The notes: a model not told the origin generated them from the letters alone. Positions 1 to 7,141 are shown, counted from the stretch's first letter. The stretch: DNA of 13,086 bases from Roseovarius sp. UBA3070 (GCA_002366775.1 DFBW01000125.1:440-13525); one strand, 5' to 3'. Numbers and translations: made by a program.

Positions 1-1
1 C

Positions 2-166
2 AGCCATAAAGTCGATGATTTGACATCACCGCGCGTGGCCGAGTTGAAAGAGGCAGGCGCGCATTTGTTTTGCTGGACGGTTCGCTCACGTGAGCAAGAA
101 GTGCAAGCGCGCAAAGTGGCTGACAATATCACGTTTGAATCGTATCTTGCCCCTATCCCTGCTTGA
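2..166 (+). CDS. glycerophosphodiester phosphodiesterase, C-terminal end (partial)
   Basis: The last 54 codons of a gene that enters from the left edge, read in the frame starting at base 2 and ending at TGA 164-166. The fragment contains LFCWTVRSREQE followed by ADNITFESY. This resembles the C-terminal end of GDPD-family (GlpQ/UgpQ-like) TIM-barrel phosphodiesterases, where a 'tWTVRs' strand and a final 'aDnitfEgf' helix close the barrel. Family members hydrolyse glycerophosphodiesters such as glycerophosphocholine to glycerol-3-phosphate and an alcohol. The catalytic residues lie in the missing N-terminal part, so activity cannot be judged. The next gene starts 25-50 nt downstream on the same strand, so it is probably co-transcribed. 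The assignment rests on a short C-terminal pattern only. Confidence 0.75.
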   Translation, partial: SHKVDDLTSPRVAELKEAGAHLFCWTVRSREQEVQARKVADNITFESYLAPIPA

Positions 167-191
167 TTTTTCGCGGCCAAATCACAGGTGA

Positions 192-1403
192 ATGGCAATA
201 GCAGAAAGCGGGATGATGTCCGAGCGCCAGATCACGATCAGCACGCATGAGAGCCTTGCCGGCATCGCGCAGGGTGATTGGGATGCCTGTGCGTGCCCTG
301 AGGCATTGGATGGTGGCCCAGCCGAGGATCCATTTACAACCTACCGGTTTTTAAAAGCGCTAGAAGACAGCGGGTCCGTTGGCGCGGGCACAGGTTGGCA
401 GCCGCTATATCTGACCGCGGAACTGGACGGTCAGGTGATCGCTTGCGCCCCGCTTTATGGCAAAAACCATTCCCAGGGTGAATACATCTTTGACCACAAT
501 TGGGCCCAGGCGTTTGAGCGAGCAGGCGGGCAATATTATCCAAAACTCCAGATGGCTGTGCCCTTCACCCCGGTCACCGGGAGGCGCCTGCTTACCCGGC
601 CCGGATATGAGCAGGACGGGCGCGCCGCCTTGCTGCAAGGCGCGCTCCAGCTGGCTGAGCGCAATCAACTGTCGTCGCTGCACATCACCTTTTGCACCTC
701 AGAAGAACGTGACGCCGGCGAGCAAATGGGTTTGATGGGGCGCAGCACTCAACAATTCCATTGGCTGAACGCAGGCTATAACAGTTTTGACGCGTTTCTT
801 GCGGCTCTCAGTTCGCGTAAACGCAAGACAATCCGCAAGGAACGGCGCGTGGCGCAGGCCTTTGGTGGTGAGATCGTTGCGCTGAGCGGCGATCAGATTG
901 AACCGCACCACTGGGACGCGTTCTGGCAGTTTTACCAAGACACCGGCGCGCGCAAATGGGGGACGCCGTATTTGACACGGGCCTTCTTTGACATTGCCCA
1001 TGAGATGCTGCGTGACGACATCCTGCTGGTCATGGCGATGCGTGACGGCAGGCCAGTGGCAGGGGCCATGAATGTGATTGGGCGTTCGGCGCTCTTTGGC
1101 CGGTATTGGGGCTGTGTCGAGGATCATCCGTGCCTGCATTTTGAACTGTGCTACTATCGCGCGATCGACTATGCGATTGCCCAAGGTTTGGCGCGGGTTG
1201 AGGCCGGCGCACAGGGTGAACATAAACTGGCGCGCGGCTACTTGCCCTTGCCCACCCATTCATTGCATTGGGTCAGGGATGCAGGGTTTGCCCGCACGAT
1301 TGCAGACTATCTGGAGGCCGAACGAGATGCTGTGGATCAGGATATCGAAATTCTGACCAGCTATGGCCCCTTCAAATCATCCCCCACGGAGGACCACCAA
1401 TGA
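192..1403 (+). CDS. COG3146-type N-acyltransferase (FemAB/GNAT-like)
   Basis: A 403-aa protein resembling COG3146 (Pfam FemAB_like), called predicted N-acyltransferase or 'peptidogalycan biosynthesis/recognition protein'. Family-typical blocks visible are an [20 protein letters not shown] segment near residues 98-118, a [12 protein letters not shown] basic stretch near residue 211, [14 protein letters not shown] near residue 254, and the signature [12 protein letters not shown] from residue 339. The family has a GNAT/FemAB fold and is presumed to move an acyl or aminoacyl group. The physiological substrate is not established, and a role in peptidoglycan is only suggested by the FemAB likeness. 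The start is uncertain. ATG 192 has AGGTG only 1 nt upstream, while ATG 213 and 216 have weak Shine-Dalgarno sequences, so the true protein may be 395-396 aa. The stop overlaps the next start (ATGA, 1400-1403), which implies translational coupling with the pterin dehydratase. No signal peptide is seen, so it is probably cytosolic. Confidence 0.85.
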   Translation: MAIAESGMMSERQITISTHESLAGIAQGDWDACACPEALDGGPAEDPFTTYRFLKALEDSGSVGAGTGWQPLYLTAELDGQVIACAPLYGKNHSQGEYIFDHNWAQAFERAGGQYYPKLQMAVPFTPVTGRRLLTRPGYEQDGRAALLQGALQLAERNQLSSLHITFCTSEERDAGEQMGLMGRSTQQFHWLNAGYNSFDAFLAALSSRKRKTIRKERRVAQAFGGEIVALSGDQIEPHHWDAFWQFYQDTGARKWGTPYLTRAFFDIAHEMLRDDILLVMAMRDGRPVAGAMNVIGRSALFGRYWGCVEDHPCLHFELCYYRAIDYAIAQGLARVEAGAQGEHKLARGYLPLPTHSLHWVRDAGFARTIADYLEAERDAVDQDIEILTSYGPFKSSPTEDHQ

Positions 1404-1696
1404 GCGAACGCCTGAGCGACACAGCCCGAAAGACCACACTGGACCCGCTGTTGAAGACCGGATGGGTGTTGGAGGATACACGCGATGCGATCAGTAAAGA
1501 GTTTAAGTTCAAAGACTTCGCTGATTCGATGGGGTTCATGACCCGCTGCGCCATCTGGGCTGAAAAATGGGATCACCACCCCGAATGGTCCAACGTTTAT
1601 AACAACGTTCGTGTGACTTTGATCACCCATGATGTGGATGGTCTAAGCGCTCAGGATGTGAAACTGGCCCGCAAAATGGATATTTTATCGCGGTAG
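1400..1696 (+). CDS. phhB: 4a-hydroxytetrahydrobiopterin (pterin-4a-carbinolamine) dehydratase
   Basis: A 98-aa protein of normal PCD/DCoH length. It dehydrates 4a-hydroxytetrahydropterin to quinonoid dihydropterin, regenerating the cofactor used by aromatic amino acid hydroxylases. The active-site motif is clear: EKWDHHPEW has the paired His59-His60, NVYNNV follows, and [13 protein letters not shown] supplies the third His at residue 77, as in the family's HH...H catalytic triad. The start is well fixed: ACGGAGGA (1386-1393) lies 6 nt before the ATG, and the ATG overlaps the upstream stop. A longer reading frame running back into the upstream gene is not needed. No phenylalanine hydroxylase is encoded in the window, so the partner enzyme, if any, is elsewhere. 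Some bacterial PCDs lack a hydroxylase partner and have been proposed to act in molybdopterin metabolism. Which applies here cannot be read from the sequence. Confidence 0.93.
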   Translation: MSERLSDTARKTTLDPLLKTGWVLEDTRDAISKEFKFKDFADSMGFMTRCAIWAEKWDHHPEWSNVYNNVRVTLITHDVDGLSAQDVKLARKMDILSR

Positions 1697-1699
1697 GTT

Positions 1700-1754
1700 C
1701 CCCGCCATCAGCAGGGGCCGTTGACCCGGCTGTGCTTTCGTTTTGATGGCGGGG
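1700..1754. terminator. inverted repeat between convergent genes, likely bidirectional terminator
   Basis: CCCCGCCATCA (1700-1710) is perfectly complementary to TGATGGCGGGG (1744-1754), giving an 11-bp GC-rich stem with a 33-nt loop. A smaller GCCG/CGGC hairpin (1717-1720 / 1727-1730) sits inside the loop. It lies in the 72-nt gap between phhB (plus) and the peroxiredoxin gene (minus), where a shared terminator is expected. There is no clean U tract on either side, so intrinsic termination is inferred from position and stem strength only. It could instead be a 3'-end-protecting structure. Confidence 0.55.
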
Positions 1755-1768
1755 TTAGTGTGCAAATG

Positions 1769-2257
1769 CTACATCGCGGCCAATAGTGCTTCACCGCCAG
1801 AGACCTCACAAACCCCTGGATTTTCCTCGGCCTGAAAGACGGTCACTTTGCCATCCTCAACCACCATCGCATAGCGTTTGGAGCGCTCGATCAACCCGGC
1901 GGGCGCGGCAGAAAACTCCATGCCGATGGCCTTGGTAAAGCTGCTCTCGGCATCGCTCAGCATTGTGATGCCAGCTTTGGTGGCGCCGGTGTCCGCACCC
2001 CATGTTTTCATCACAAATGGGTCGTTGACCGAAATGCAGATGATCTCATCCACGCCCTTGGCATCAAAATCTGCCTTGGTGCGGATAAAGCTGGGCACAT
2101 GCGCGGAATGACAGGTGGGCGTAAAGGCCCCCGGCACCGCAAAGATCACCACCTTGCGGCCTTGCAATATGTCGCCAAGTTGCACCTGTTCAGGGCCATC
2201 TGCACCCATTTGTCCCAAAGTTGCGTTGGGAAGTGTGTCGCCTACTGAAATACTCAT
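1769..2257 (-). CDS. peroxiredoxin, Prx5 (redoxin) family
   Basis: A 162-aa thioredoxin-fold peroxidase that reduces H2O2 and organic hydroperoxides in the cytosol using thiol electrons. The peroxidatic motif PGAFTPTC is present with Cys49, in the Prx5-type context (C)HSAHVPSF. Cys74 and Cys150 occupy positions close to the second and resolving cysteines of Prx5 proteins such as human PRDX5 (Cys47, 72, 151). An atypical 2-Cys mechanism is therefore possible but not shown. The NDPFVMKTWG block and C-terminal VEDGKVTVFQAEE..GVCEVSGGEALL fit the family. The start is set by AAAGGA (complement of 2263-2268), 5 nt before the ATG. An upstream in-frame extension of 59 residues has no family similarity and runs through the divergent intergenic region. 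The gene is divergent from the ferredoxin-reductase-like gene, which is consistent with a shared redox theme. Confidence 0.92.
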   Translation of the reverse strand: MSISVGDTLPNATLGQMGADGPEQVQLGDILQGRKVVIFAVPGAFTPTCHSAHVPSFIRTKADFDAKGVDEIICISVNDPFVMKTWGADTGATKAGITMLSDAESSFTKAIGMEFSAAPAGLIERSKRYAMVVEDGKVTVFQAEENPGVCEVSGGEALLAAM

Positions 2258-2345
2258 GTTGGTCCTTTGTTGCACAATTGCATTTACCCGTGTCACAGAT
2301 ATAGGGTCGGGCGCAGGAATTGACCACAAAAAGGCGGAAAAATTG
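2258..2345. promoter_or_regulatory. divergent promoter region, peroxiredoxin / flavoprotein reductase
   Basis: This 88-nt gap separates two divergently transcribed redox genes and must hold both promoters if each is expressed independently. I see no strong sigma70 pair. TATATC on the minus strand (forward GATATA, 2298-2303) is a plausible -10 element for the peroxiredoxin but lacks a convincing -35. TGCA-CAAT-TGCA (2271-2282), a short dyad with a central CAATTG palindrome, is the only operator-like element, located next to the peroxiredoxin ribosome binding site. Assignment to any regulator would be speculation. Confidence 0.35.
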
Positions 2346-3557
2346 ATGGGACATGTGGTGGTAATTGGCGCAGGGCAGGCCGGGTCGTCCCTGGTGGTCA
2401 AGTTGCGCAATGGCGGCTTTGATGGCGCGATCACACTGATCGGCGAAGAGGCCGTGCCGCCCTATCAACGCCCGCCCTTGTCCAAGAAGTATCTGCTGGG
2501 TGAAATGGAGTTGGAACGGCTCTTTTTGCGACCCGAGAGCTTTTACGCGGAGAACGACATTGATCTGCGCCTGTCCAAGACGGTCAGTGGAATTGACCGG
2601 GATGCAAAAACAGTGACCGTTGATGGGCAGACCCTGGCGTATGACCATCTGGTTCTGACCACCGGATCAACCCCCCGGCGCCTGCCTGATGCCATTGGTG
2701 GGGCGCTGAAAGGCGTGCATGTGGTGCGTGATTTGCGGGATGTGGATGCGATGGCCCCCGATGTGGTCGAGGGCGCGCGCTGTCTGATTATCGGGGGGGG
2801 CTATATCGGGCTAGAGGCCGCTGCCGTGGCGGCCAAAAAAGGCGTTAAGGTCACGCTTGTGGAAATGGCTGAGCGCATTTTGCAACGGGTGGCTTCTCCA
2901 GAAACATCAAACTATTTCCGTGGCTTACATGCATCACATGGCGTGGACATCCGCGAGGGCGTGGGGCTTGACACCCTGTTGGGTGAGGGCCGCGTCACCG
3001 GTGCCCGCCTGACCGATGGCACCGAGTTGGACACTGATTTTGTGATCGTTGGTGTGGGCATCACCCCCGCCACTGCATTGGCCGAGGCGGCTGGGCTTGA
3101 TATCGACAACGGCATCAAAACCAACGCCCTGGGCCAGACCAGTGATCCTGCGATCTGGGCGGCGGGCGATTGTGCGTCCTTTCCCCTTGGCGCTGGGCGT
3201 GGGCGGCTGGAAAGTGTGCCCAACGCAATAGACATGGGTGAATGCGTGGCCGAAAATATTCTAGGAGCGAATAAAACATATGTGCCGCAGCCGTGGTTCT
3301 GGTCCGATCAGTATGACGTTAAACTGCAAATCGCGGGGCTGAACACCGGGTATGACCGGATCATCACACGGCAAGGCGATGCTGAGGGGCATGTGTCATT
3401 CTGGTATTATCGCGGTGATGATCTGCTGGCGGTGGATGCCATGAACGAACCACGCGCCTTTATGGTGGGCAAGCGGTTGATTGATATGGGTAAATCCCCA
3501 TCTCCTGAGGTGGTTGAAAACCCCGAAACAGACCTGAAAAACTTGCTTAAAGCGTGA
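2346..3557 (+). CDS. ferredoxin reductase-type NAD(P)H/FAD oxidoreductase
   Basis: A 403-aa flavoprotein of the ferredoxin/rubredoxin/putidaredoxin reductase class (ThcD/CamA/HcaD-like), which passes electrons from NAD(P)H through FAD to a small iron-sulfur or rubredoxin-type carrier. Features in order are the N-terminal FAD Rossmann motif VVIGAGQAG (residues 5-13), the YQRPPLSKKYL block (40-50), LTTGSTPR near 104-111, the second NAD-binding Rossmann motif IIGGGYIGLEAA (148-159), the FAD-contacting AAGDC (272-276), and the reductase C-terminal domain with WFWSDQYDVKLQIAG. The length is typical. ATG 2346 was chosen because FAD-binding sequence begins immediately after it and GGCGGA lies 7 nt upstream. 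An upstream extension overlaps the divergent gene and is not family-like. No ferredoxin or P450 gene is in the window, so the electron acceptor is unknown. The stop overlaps the rsmD start by 4 nt. Confidence 0.9.
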   Translation: MGHVVVIGAGQAGSSLVVKLRNGGFDGAITLIGEEAVPPYQRPPLSKKYLLGEMELERLFLRPESFYAENDIDLRLSKTVSGIDRDAKTVTVDGQTLAYDHLVLTTGSTPRRLPDAIGGALKGVHVVRDLRDVDAMAPDVVEGARCLIIGGGYIGLEAAAVAAKKGVKVTLVEMAERILQRVASPETSNYFRGLHASHGVDIREGVGLDTLLGEGRVTGARLTDGTELDTDFVIVGVGITPATALAEAAGLDIDNGIKTNALGQTSDPAIWAAGDCASFPLGAGRGRLESVPNAIDMGECVAENILGANKTYVPQPWFWSDQYDVKLQIAGLNTGYDRIITRQGDAEGHVSFWYYRGDDLLAVDAMNEPRAFMVGKRLIDMGKSPSPEVVENPETDLKNLLKA

Positions 3558-4105
3558 GGATCATTGGTGGCAGTTTCCGTGGGCGTCGGCTCAGCGAGGT
3601 GGGCAAGGGGGACGCTGCGGCACATCTGCGCCCCACAGCCGACCGGGTGCGCGAAAGCCTGTTCAATATTCTTGGCAGCCGTATTGATCTGCAAGACGCG
3701 CGTGTGCTGGACATGTTTGCCGGCACCGGTGCATTGGGGCTGGAGGCGCTGTCACGCGGGGCAGGGCAGGCTTGCTTTGTTGAATCAGGCCGTGCCTCTC
3801 TTAAACTTCTAAATAATAACATCGCGTTATGCGGCGTTGAGGGGCAGGCTCAGGTGCTGTCCCGTGATGCACGCCGGTTGGGTGACAATCCGCAAGCGCC
3901 CTATGATCTGATCTTTTTGGATCCGCCCTATGGCAAATCCATGGGCGAAGCGGCGCTGGCAACGGCGATGCAAGGCGGCTGGATTGCCCAAGACGCGCTG
4001 ATCGTCTGGGAGGAGAACAAACCAGTGATCGCACCCCATGGCCTGAAACTGCTGGACGAACGGCGTTATGGCGACACGGTGATGCGGCTGTTTACCCGCG
4101 ATTAA
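3554..4105 (+). CDS. rsmD: 16S rRNA (guanine(966)-N(2))-methyltransferase RsmD
   Basis: A 183-aa SAM-dependent methyltransferase that modifies G966 of 16S rRNA during small-subunit assembly. Family features are the N-terminal MRIIGGSFRGRRL and RPTADRVRESLFNIL (residues 26-40), SAM motif I VLDMFAGTGALGLEALSRGA (51-70), and the catalytic DPPYG (123-127) in DLIFLDPPYGK. The length is normal for RsmD. The start is GTG inside the overlap GTGA (3554-3557) with the upstream flavoprotein stop. No Shine-Dalgarno sequence is evident, so translation is probably coupled. The pairing with a redox flavoprotein is not functionally explained and may simply be a shared transcript. Confidence 0.95.
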   Translation: MRIIGGSFRGRRLSEVGKGDAAAHLRPTADRVRESLFNILGSRIDLQDARVLDMFAGTGALGLEALSRGAGQACFVESGRASLKLLNNNIALCGVEGQAQVLSRDARRLGDNPQAPYDLIFLDPPYGKSMGEAALATAMQGGWIAQDALIVWEENKPVIAPHGLKLLDERRYGDTVMRLFTRD

Positions 4106-4140
4106 CAGCGATCTGTCAGCCTGAGGGAGTAAGCGACCTT

Positions 4141-4144
4141 AGGA
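4141..4144 (+). promoter_or_regulatory. ribosome binding site deciding the small-ORF start
   Basis: AGGA directly abuts ATG 4145 but sits at a normal 6-nt spacing from ATG 4151. If the small ORF is translated, 4151 is therefore the better start. Another purine-rich stretch, GAGGGAG (4123-4129), lies 15 nt before ATG 4145, which is too far to be convincing. Confidence 0.4.
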
Positions 4145-4150
4145 ATGATC

Positions 4151-4336
4151 ATGCTCCCTTATCTACAACCATCCTCCGCCACATCAGACATAAATGCTGC
4201 CACTTTGCGTGCCATTCGTCCCGGTGATCCGATTGCGCAGGGGCCGAAGGCCAGCGATGCTTCGTACAACTGGGGCGTTAATGAATTTGATGTAGTTGAG
4301 CAGCCAACCCTGTTTCAACGTCAGGCCATGAGATGA
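4151..4336 (+). CDS. possible small hypothetical protein, 61 aa
   Basis: An ORF of 61 codons, 45 nt after rsmD and on the same strand. I do not recognise its family. Visible features are a proline-containing, soluble sequence with an ATLRAIRPGDPIAQGPKA stretch, then a tract of acidic and aromatic character (NWGVNEFDVVEQ), ending in TLFQRQAMR. There is no membrane segment, signal peptide or cysteine. Evidence for coding is a reasonable AGGA Shine-Dalgarno sequence, continuation of the rsmD strand, and codon choice not unlike the neighbours, though somewhat less GC-rich at third positions. Against it are the short length and the absence of any recognisable domain. It could be a chance ORF in a 369-nt gap. 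Confidence 0.4.
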   Translation: MLPYLQPSSATSDINAATLRAIRPGDPIAQGPKASDASYNWGVNEFDVVEQPTLFQRQAMR

Positions 4337-4474
4337 GCGTAAGATGCTCGTTACAAATTTGAACGACAATGTTTGTTATCAAGGGCCGGGGTGCCTCCGG
4401 CGGGGATATTTAGAGCAAGAAGAAGGGGGGGCGCATTCGAACGTGCCGATACCGGGGGGTGGTCAGCGACAAAG
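4337..4474. other. intergenic stretch with GC-rich repeat hairpin
   Basis: This 138-nt gap lies between the small ORF (plus) and the ubiH-like gene (minus), both ending here. It holds the hairpin described separately at 4385-4401, a purine-rich run AAGAAGAAGGGGGGGC (about 4417-4432), and a CCGGGGGGTGG run (4452-4462). No gene is apparent on either strand. Confidence 0.5.
4385..4420. repeat. GCCTCCGGCGGGGATATTT-type intergenic repeat hairpin
   Basis: GCCGG (4385-4389) pairs with CCGGC (4397-4401) across the 7-nt loop GGTGCCT. This is followed by GGGGATATTTAGAGC and then AAGAAGAAG. From memory, elements of the form 'GCCTCCGGCGGGgATATTT' followed by an 'agAAGAAg' tail recur at gene 3' ends in Rhodobacterales genomes. 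This was not checked. It sits where the transcripts of rsmD/small ORF and the ubiH-like gene converge, which fits a transcript-end function. There is no U tract in the forward direction. Confidence 0.5.
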
Positions 4475-5689
4475 CTAACGCATCAGGGCTGGCAGTTCCC
4501 CGGTCAATCCCGCCGCCTCGCGGATGAAAGCGCGCCGCACGCCAGGCAGGGCGTTGATGGCTCCCATGCCCAGATCCCGACCAATGCGAAGGATCGGGTT
4601 ATCGTTTGAAAACAATTTGTTGGTCAAATCTGTTGCCACAGCAAGTGTGGCGGTATCGAACCGTCGCCATTGTTGATAGCGCGTCAAAACGTCGGCAGCT
4701 GCGATGTCTTCGCCACGTTGTCGGGCCTCAGACAGCACCTGCGCCAACGCGCCTACGTCGCGCAGCCCGGCATTCAGCCCTTGCCCGGCCAATGGGTGCA
4801 GCCCATGCGCAGCGTCGCCAATCAGCGCCAGCCGATCGCCCACAAAACTATTGGCGATGGTCAGGCCCAATGGATAGCTAAACCGTTTGCCACGCAGCCG
4901 GATATCCCCCAGAAAATCGCCAAAGCGGGGGCGCAATACATCCATGAATTCGGTGTCACTCAGGGCAGAAAACTCGGCGGCGGTGGCATCTGTTTCCGAC
5001 CACACGATCGAGCTGACATTGCCCGGCAGCGGCAAAATGGCCAAAGGCCCGCTGGGCATGAAAAACTGATGTGCGATGCCATTGTGAGGTAAATCATGTT
5101 CAAGGGCTGCAACCAGTGCCGTTTGTCCGTAGCCCCATCCGGTGCGCGTGATGCCGGCACGTTTTGCAGTGCCTGAGCTGCGCCCATCCGATCCGACAAG
5201 CAACCGACCCGACAACACCTTGCCCGAGGCAAGTGAAACAGAAACGCCATCAGGGCCAATGGCCTGATTTGTCACCGTTTCCCCTGAGATATGGGTGATG
5301 CCGGGGGTGGCCGCCAAGGCCGCAAGAAATGCGCGTCGCAAATAGCGATCTTCCAGCATGTGGCCCATTGGGCCTTCCTCAATCTCGGCGTGGTCAAAAT
5401 GCATGAAGAAGGGCGATGGCCCTTCGCCCGCGCGCCCGTCGGACACCTTAATTTCCAACATCGGCTGCGCCTGATCCGCAACCTGATCCCAAATATCAAT
5501 GGCCCGCAGCAGCCGAACCGACGCCAGCGCCAGCGCATAGGCACGCCCATCAAAAGCCGCGTTTTTCCGGACCTTTTCGGACAGCGCATCAATCACCGTC
5601 ACGCGCAAGTCGGCCTGAGCCAACGCCAGGGCCAATGCCGGGCCATTCAGCCCGCCGCCTACAATTAGTATGTCGCTGTCGTGTGTCAT
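4475..5689 (-). CDS. UbiH/UbiF/Coq6-family FAD-dependent ubiquinone ring hydroxylase
   Basis: A 404-aa flavin monooxygenase of the UbiH/Coq6 class, which hydroxylates the polyprenylated ring in aerobic ubiquinone biosynthesis. The three class A flavoprotein motifs are present: ILIVGGGLNGPALALALA (residues 7-24), the DG motif LLVGSDGRSS (163-172), and the second FAD motif LALIGDAAHGLHPLAGQGLN (287-306), which is highly typical of UbiH-like proteins. Alphaproteobacteria carry several paralogues (UbiH, UbiF, UbiL, UbiM types) that differ in the ring carbon hydroxylated. I cannot tell which this is, so no symbol is given. The start at 5689 was chosen because the FAD motif follows within seven residues and GAGAG precedes it. 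ATG at 5725 has no ribosome binding site. Divergent from the amidase. Confidence 0.9.
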   Translation of the reverse strand: MTHDSDILIVGGGLNGPALALALAQADLRVTVIDALSEKVRKNAAFDGRAYALALASVRLLRAIDIWDQVADQAQPMLEIKVSDGRAGEGPSPFFMHFDHAEIEEGPMGHMLEDRYLRRAFLAALAATPGITHISGETVTNQAIGPDGVSVSLASGKVLSGRLLVGSDGRSSGTAKRAGITRTGWGYGQTALVAALEHDLPHNGIAHQFFMPSGPLAILPLPGNVSSIVWSETDATAAEFSALSDTEFMDVLRPRFGDFLGDIRLRGKRFSYPLGLTIANSFVGDRLALIGDAAHGLHPLAGQGLNAGLRDVGALAQVLSEARQRGEDIAAADVLTRYQQWRRFDTATLAVATDLTNKLFSNDNPILRIGRDLGMGAINALPGVRRAFIREAAGLTGELPALMR

Positions 5690-5780
5690 TGCTCTCAATA
5701 TGGCGTGCCGCGTGGGATTGTCCATGCGCTGTTGCGCCGCTACCCTCTGGTTTGACACATGAGTAGGTGAGGGAATGTAA
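5690..5780. promoter_or_regulatory. divergent promoter region, ubiH-like / amidase
   Basis: This 91-nt gap separates two divergent genes and should contain both promoters. A perfect TTGACA at 5752-5757 faces the amidase but has no acceptable -10 at the right distance upstream of the start codon. For the minus strand, TGGACA (complement of 5722-5727) is a 5/6 match to -35, but the -10 would fall almost on the start codon. AGGTGAGGG (5765-5773) is the amidase ribosome binding site. Promoter positions are therefore not resolved. Confidence 0.3.
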
Positions 5781-7109
5781 ATGCAAGATTGGTTGAGCAT
5801 GACAGCGGCGGATTTGGGCCGCGGGATCGCAACAGGTGAGATTGATCCCAAGGCGCTGACCCAGACCTATCTGGATGCCATCACGGCGCATCCTGAGACT
5901 GATCGAATTTTTAGTGCAATCACAGCCGAGCGCGCCATGGCCGAAGCGACAGCCGCGGCAGAACGCGCCAAAGCGGGGCAGAGGTTAAGCCCTTTGGATG
6001 GTGTGCCGATCAGTTGGAAAGACCTGTTTGACAGCGCCGGCACAGCAACCGAGGCCGGATCAAACCTGTTAAAAGGCCGCGTACCCAGCCAAGATGCCAC
6101 CGTGCTGCGGAATGCAACCATGGCCGGGTTGGTGTGCCTGGGCAAAACCCACATGAGCGAATTGGCATTTTCCGGGCTGGGCTTGAACCCCAGCACCGCG
6201 ACGCCGCCGTGTGTGAATGACGTTGATGCGGTTCCGGGGGGGTCATCCTCGGGGGCGGCGGCCAGCGTGGCCTTTGGGTTGGCAGCCTGCGGGATCGGGT
6301 CGGATACGGGTGGTTCGGTGCGCATTCCATCCGCCTGGAACGATCTGGTGGGGTTGAAAACCACATCCGGCCGCGTGTCTTTGAACGGGGTTATCCCGTT
6401 GTGCGCGCGGTTTGATACGGTCGGCCCGTTGTCGCGCTCAGTCGAAGATTGCGCACTGATGCTGGCAGCTTTGGAAGGTGGCAAAGCTGCGGATCTGCGC
6501 GGAGCATCTTTGGACGGGGTGAGGCTGGCTGCATTGCAGAGTGTCGTGATGGATGACATGCGTGATGCACCAATGGCGGGGTATCGCAGCGCCGTGGACC
6601 GGTTGCAGGCCGCTGGAGCGGTGGTGGAAAAACTGGATGCGCCAGAAGTGGCCGAGGCAATGCCTTTGTCAGGTATTCTATTCACATCAGAGGCTTACGG
6701 AACCTGGGCCGATATGATCGAGGCCAATCCGGACAAGATGTTTGCGCCAATTCTAGAGCGGTTCCGCTCGGGCAAAGATTTTTTAGCGGCAGATTATATC
6801 GCCGCCTGGCAACTGCTGGATAAGCTGCGAGCGCAATGGAATAAGCGCGTTGCAGGCTATGATGCGGTGATCATGCCCACAGCGCCCATCCTGGCGCCCA
6901 ATGCGGCACGATTGATGAGTGACGACGACTATTACCTGACCGAAAACCTGCTGGCGCTACGCAATACGCGCGTTGGCAATCTGATGGGGCTGAGTGCGGT
7001 ATCCCTGCCCACAGGTCTGCCCGGTTGTGGGATCATGCTGTGTGGCAAACCCTTTGGCGAAGAGGCCCTGCTGAGGATCGCCAGTGCTGCAGAAAACGCG
7101 CTGAGCTGA
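5781..7109 (+). CDS. amidase signature family enzyme
   Basis: A 442-aa member of the amidase signature family (COG0154, GatA-like), which hydrolyses carboxamides or transfers ammonia. The Ser-cisSer-Lys triad is intact: Lys80 in SWKDLFD, the cis-Ser at about 155 in GGSSSGAA (153-160), and the nucleophile Ser179 in GSDTGGSVRIPS (173-184). The spacings of about 75 and 24 residues fit the family. It is somewhat shorter than typical GatA proteins (about 480-490 aa), and no gatB or gatC is adjacent. A stand-alone amidase is therefore more likely than a tRNA amidotransferase subunit, with substrate unknown. The start is supported by AGGTGAGGG ending 7 nt upstream. No signal peptide is visible, so it is probably cytosolic. 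It appears monocistronic, with a hairpin downstream. Confidence 0.92.
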   Translation: MQDWLSMTAADLGRGIATGEIDPKALTQTYLDAITAHPETDRIFSAITAERAMAEATAAAERAKAGQRLSPLDGVPISWKDLFDSAGTATEAGSNLLKGRVPSQDATVLRNATMAGLVCLGKTHMSELAFSGLGLNPSTATPPCVNDVDAVPGGSSSGAAASVAFGLAACGIGSDTGGSVRIPSAWNDLVGLKTTSGRVSLNGVIPLCARFDTVGPLSRSVEDCALMLAALEGGKAADLRGASLDGVRLAALQSVVMDDMRDAPMAGYRSAVDRLQAAGAVVEKLDAPEVAEAMPLSGILFTSEAYGTWADMIEANPDKMFAPILERFRSGKDFLAADYIAAWQLLDKLRAQWNKRVAGYDAVIMPTAPILAPNAARLMSDDDYYLTENLLALRNTRVGNLMGLSAVSLPTGLPGCGIMLCGKPFGEEALLRIASAAENALS

Positions 7110-7141
7110 GGCGCTACAACGGGGTACACCCCAAATTTCTT

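Noticed and set aside
2115..2345. N-terminal extension of the ferredoxin-reductase frame by 77 residues.
   Set aside because: It overlaps the peroxiredoxin gene and the divergent promoter gap. The FAD motif begins right after ATG 2346, as in family members.
3759..3766. KOPS-like GGGCAGGG in rsmD, with a second copy on the minus strand at 7003-7010, considered because ftsK is nearby.
   Set aside because: About one to two GGGNAGGG matches are expected by chance in 13 kb on two strands, and the two copies point in opposite directions.
5752..5780. Perfect TTGACA as amidase -35 element.
   Set aside because: The best -10 at 16-18 nt would be ATGTAA, overlapping the ribosome binding region and placing the transcript start inside the coding sequence.
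5690..5851. N-terminal extension of the UbiH-like frame by 54 residues.
   Set aside because: It crosses the divergent gap into the amidase gene and has no family similarity. ATG 5689 has a ribosome binding site.
5867..6685. A 272-codon open frame on the minus strand inside the amidase gene.
   Set aside because: It is antisense to a gene with an intact catalytic triad, has low-complexity composition, and shows no recognisable family.
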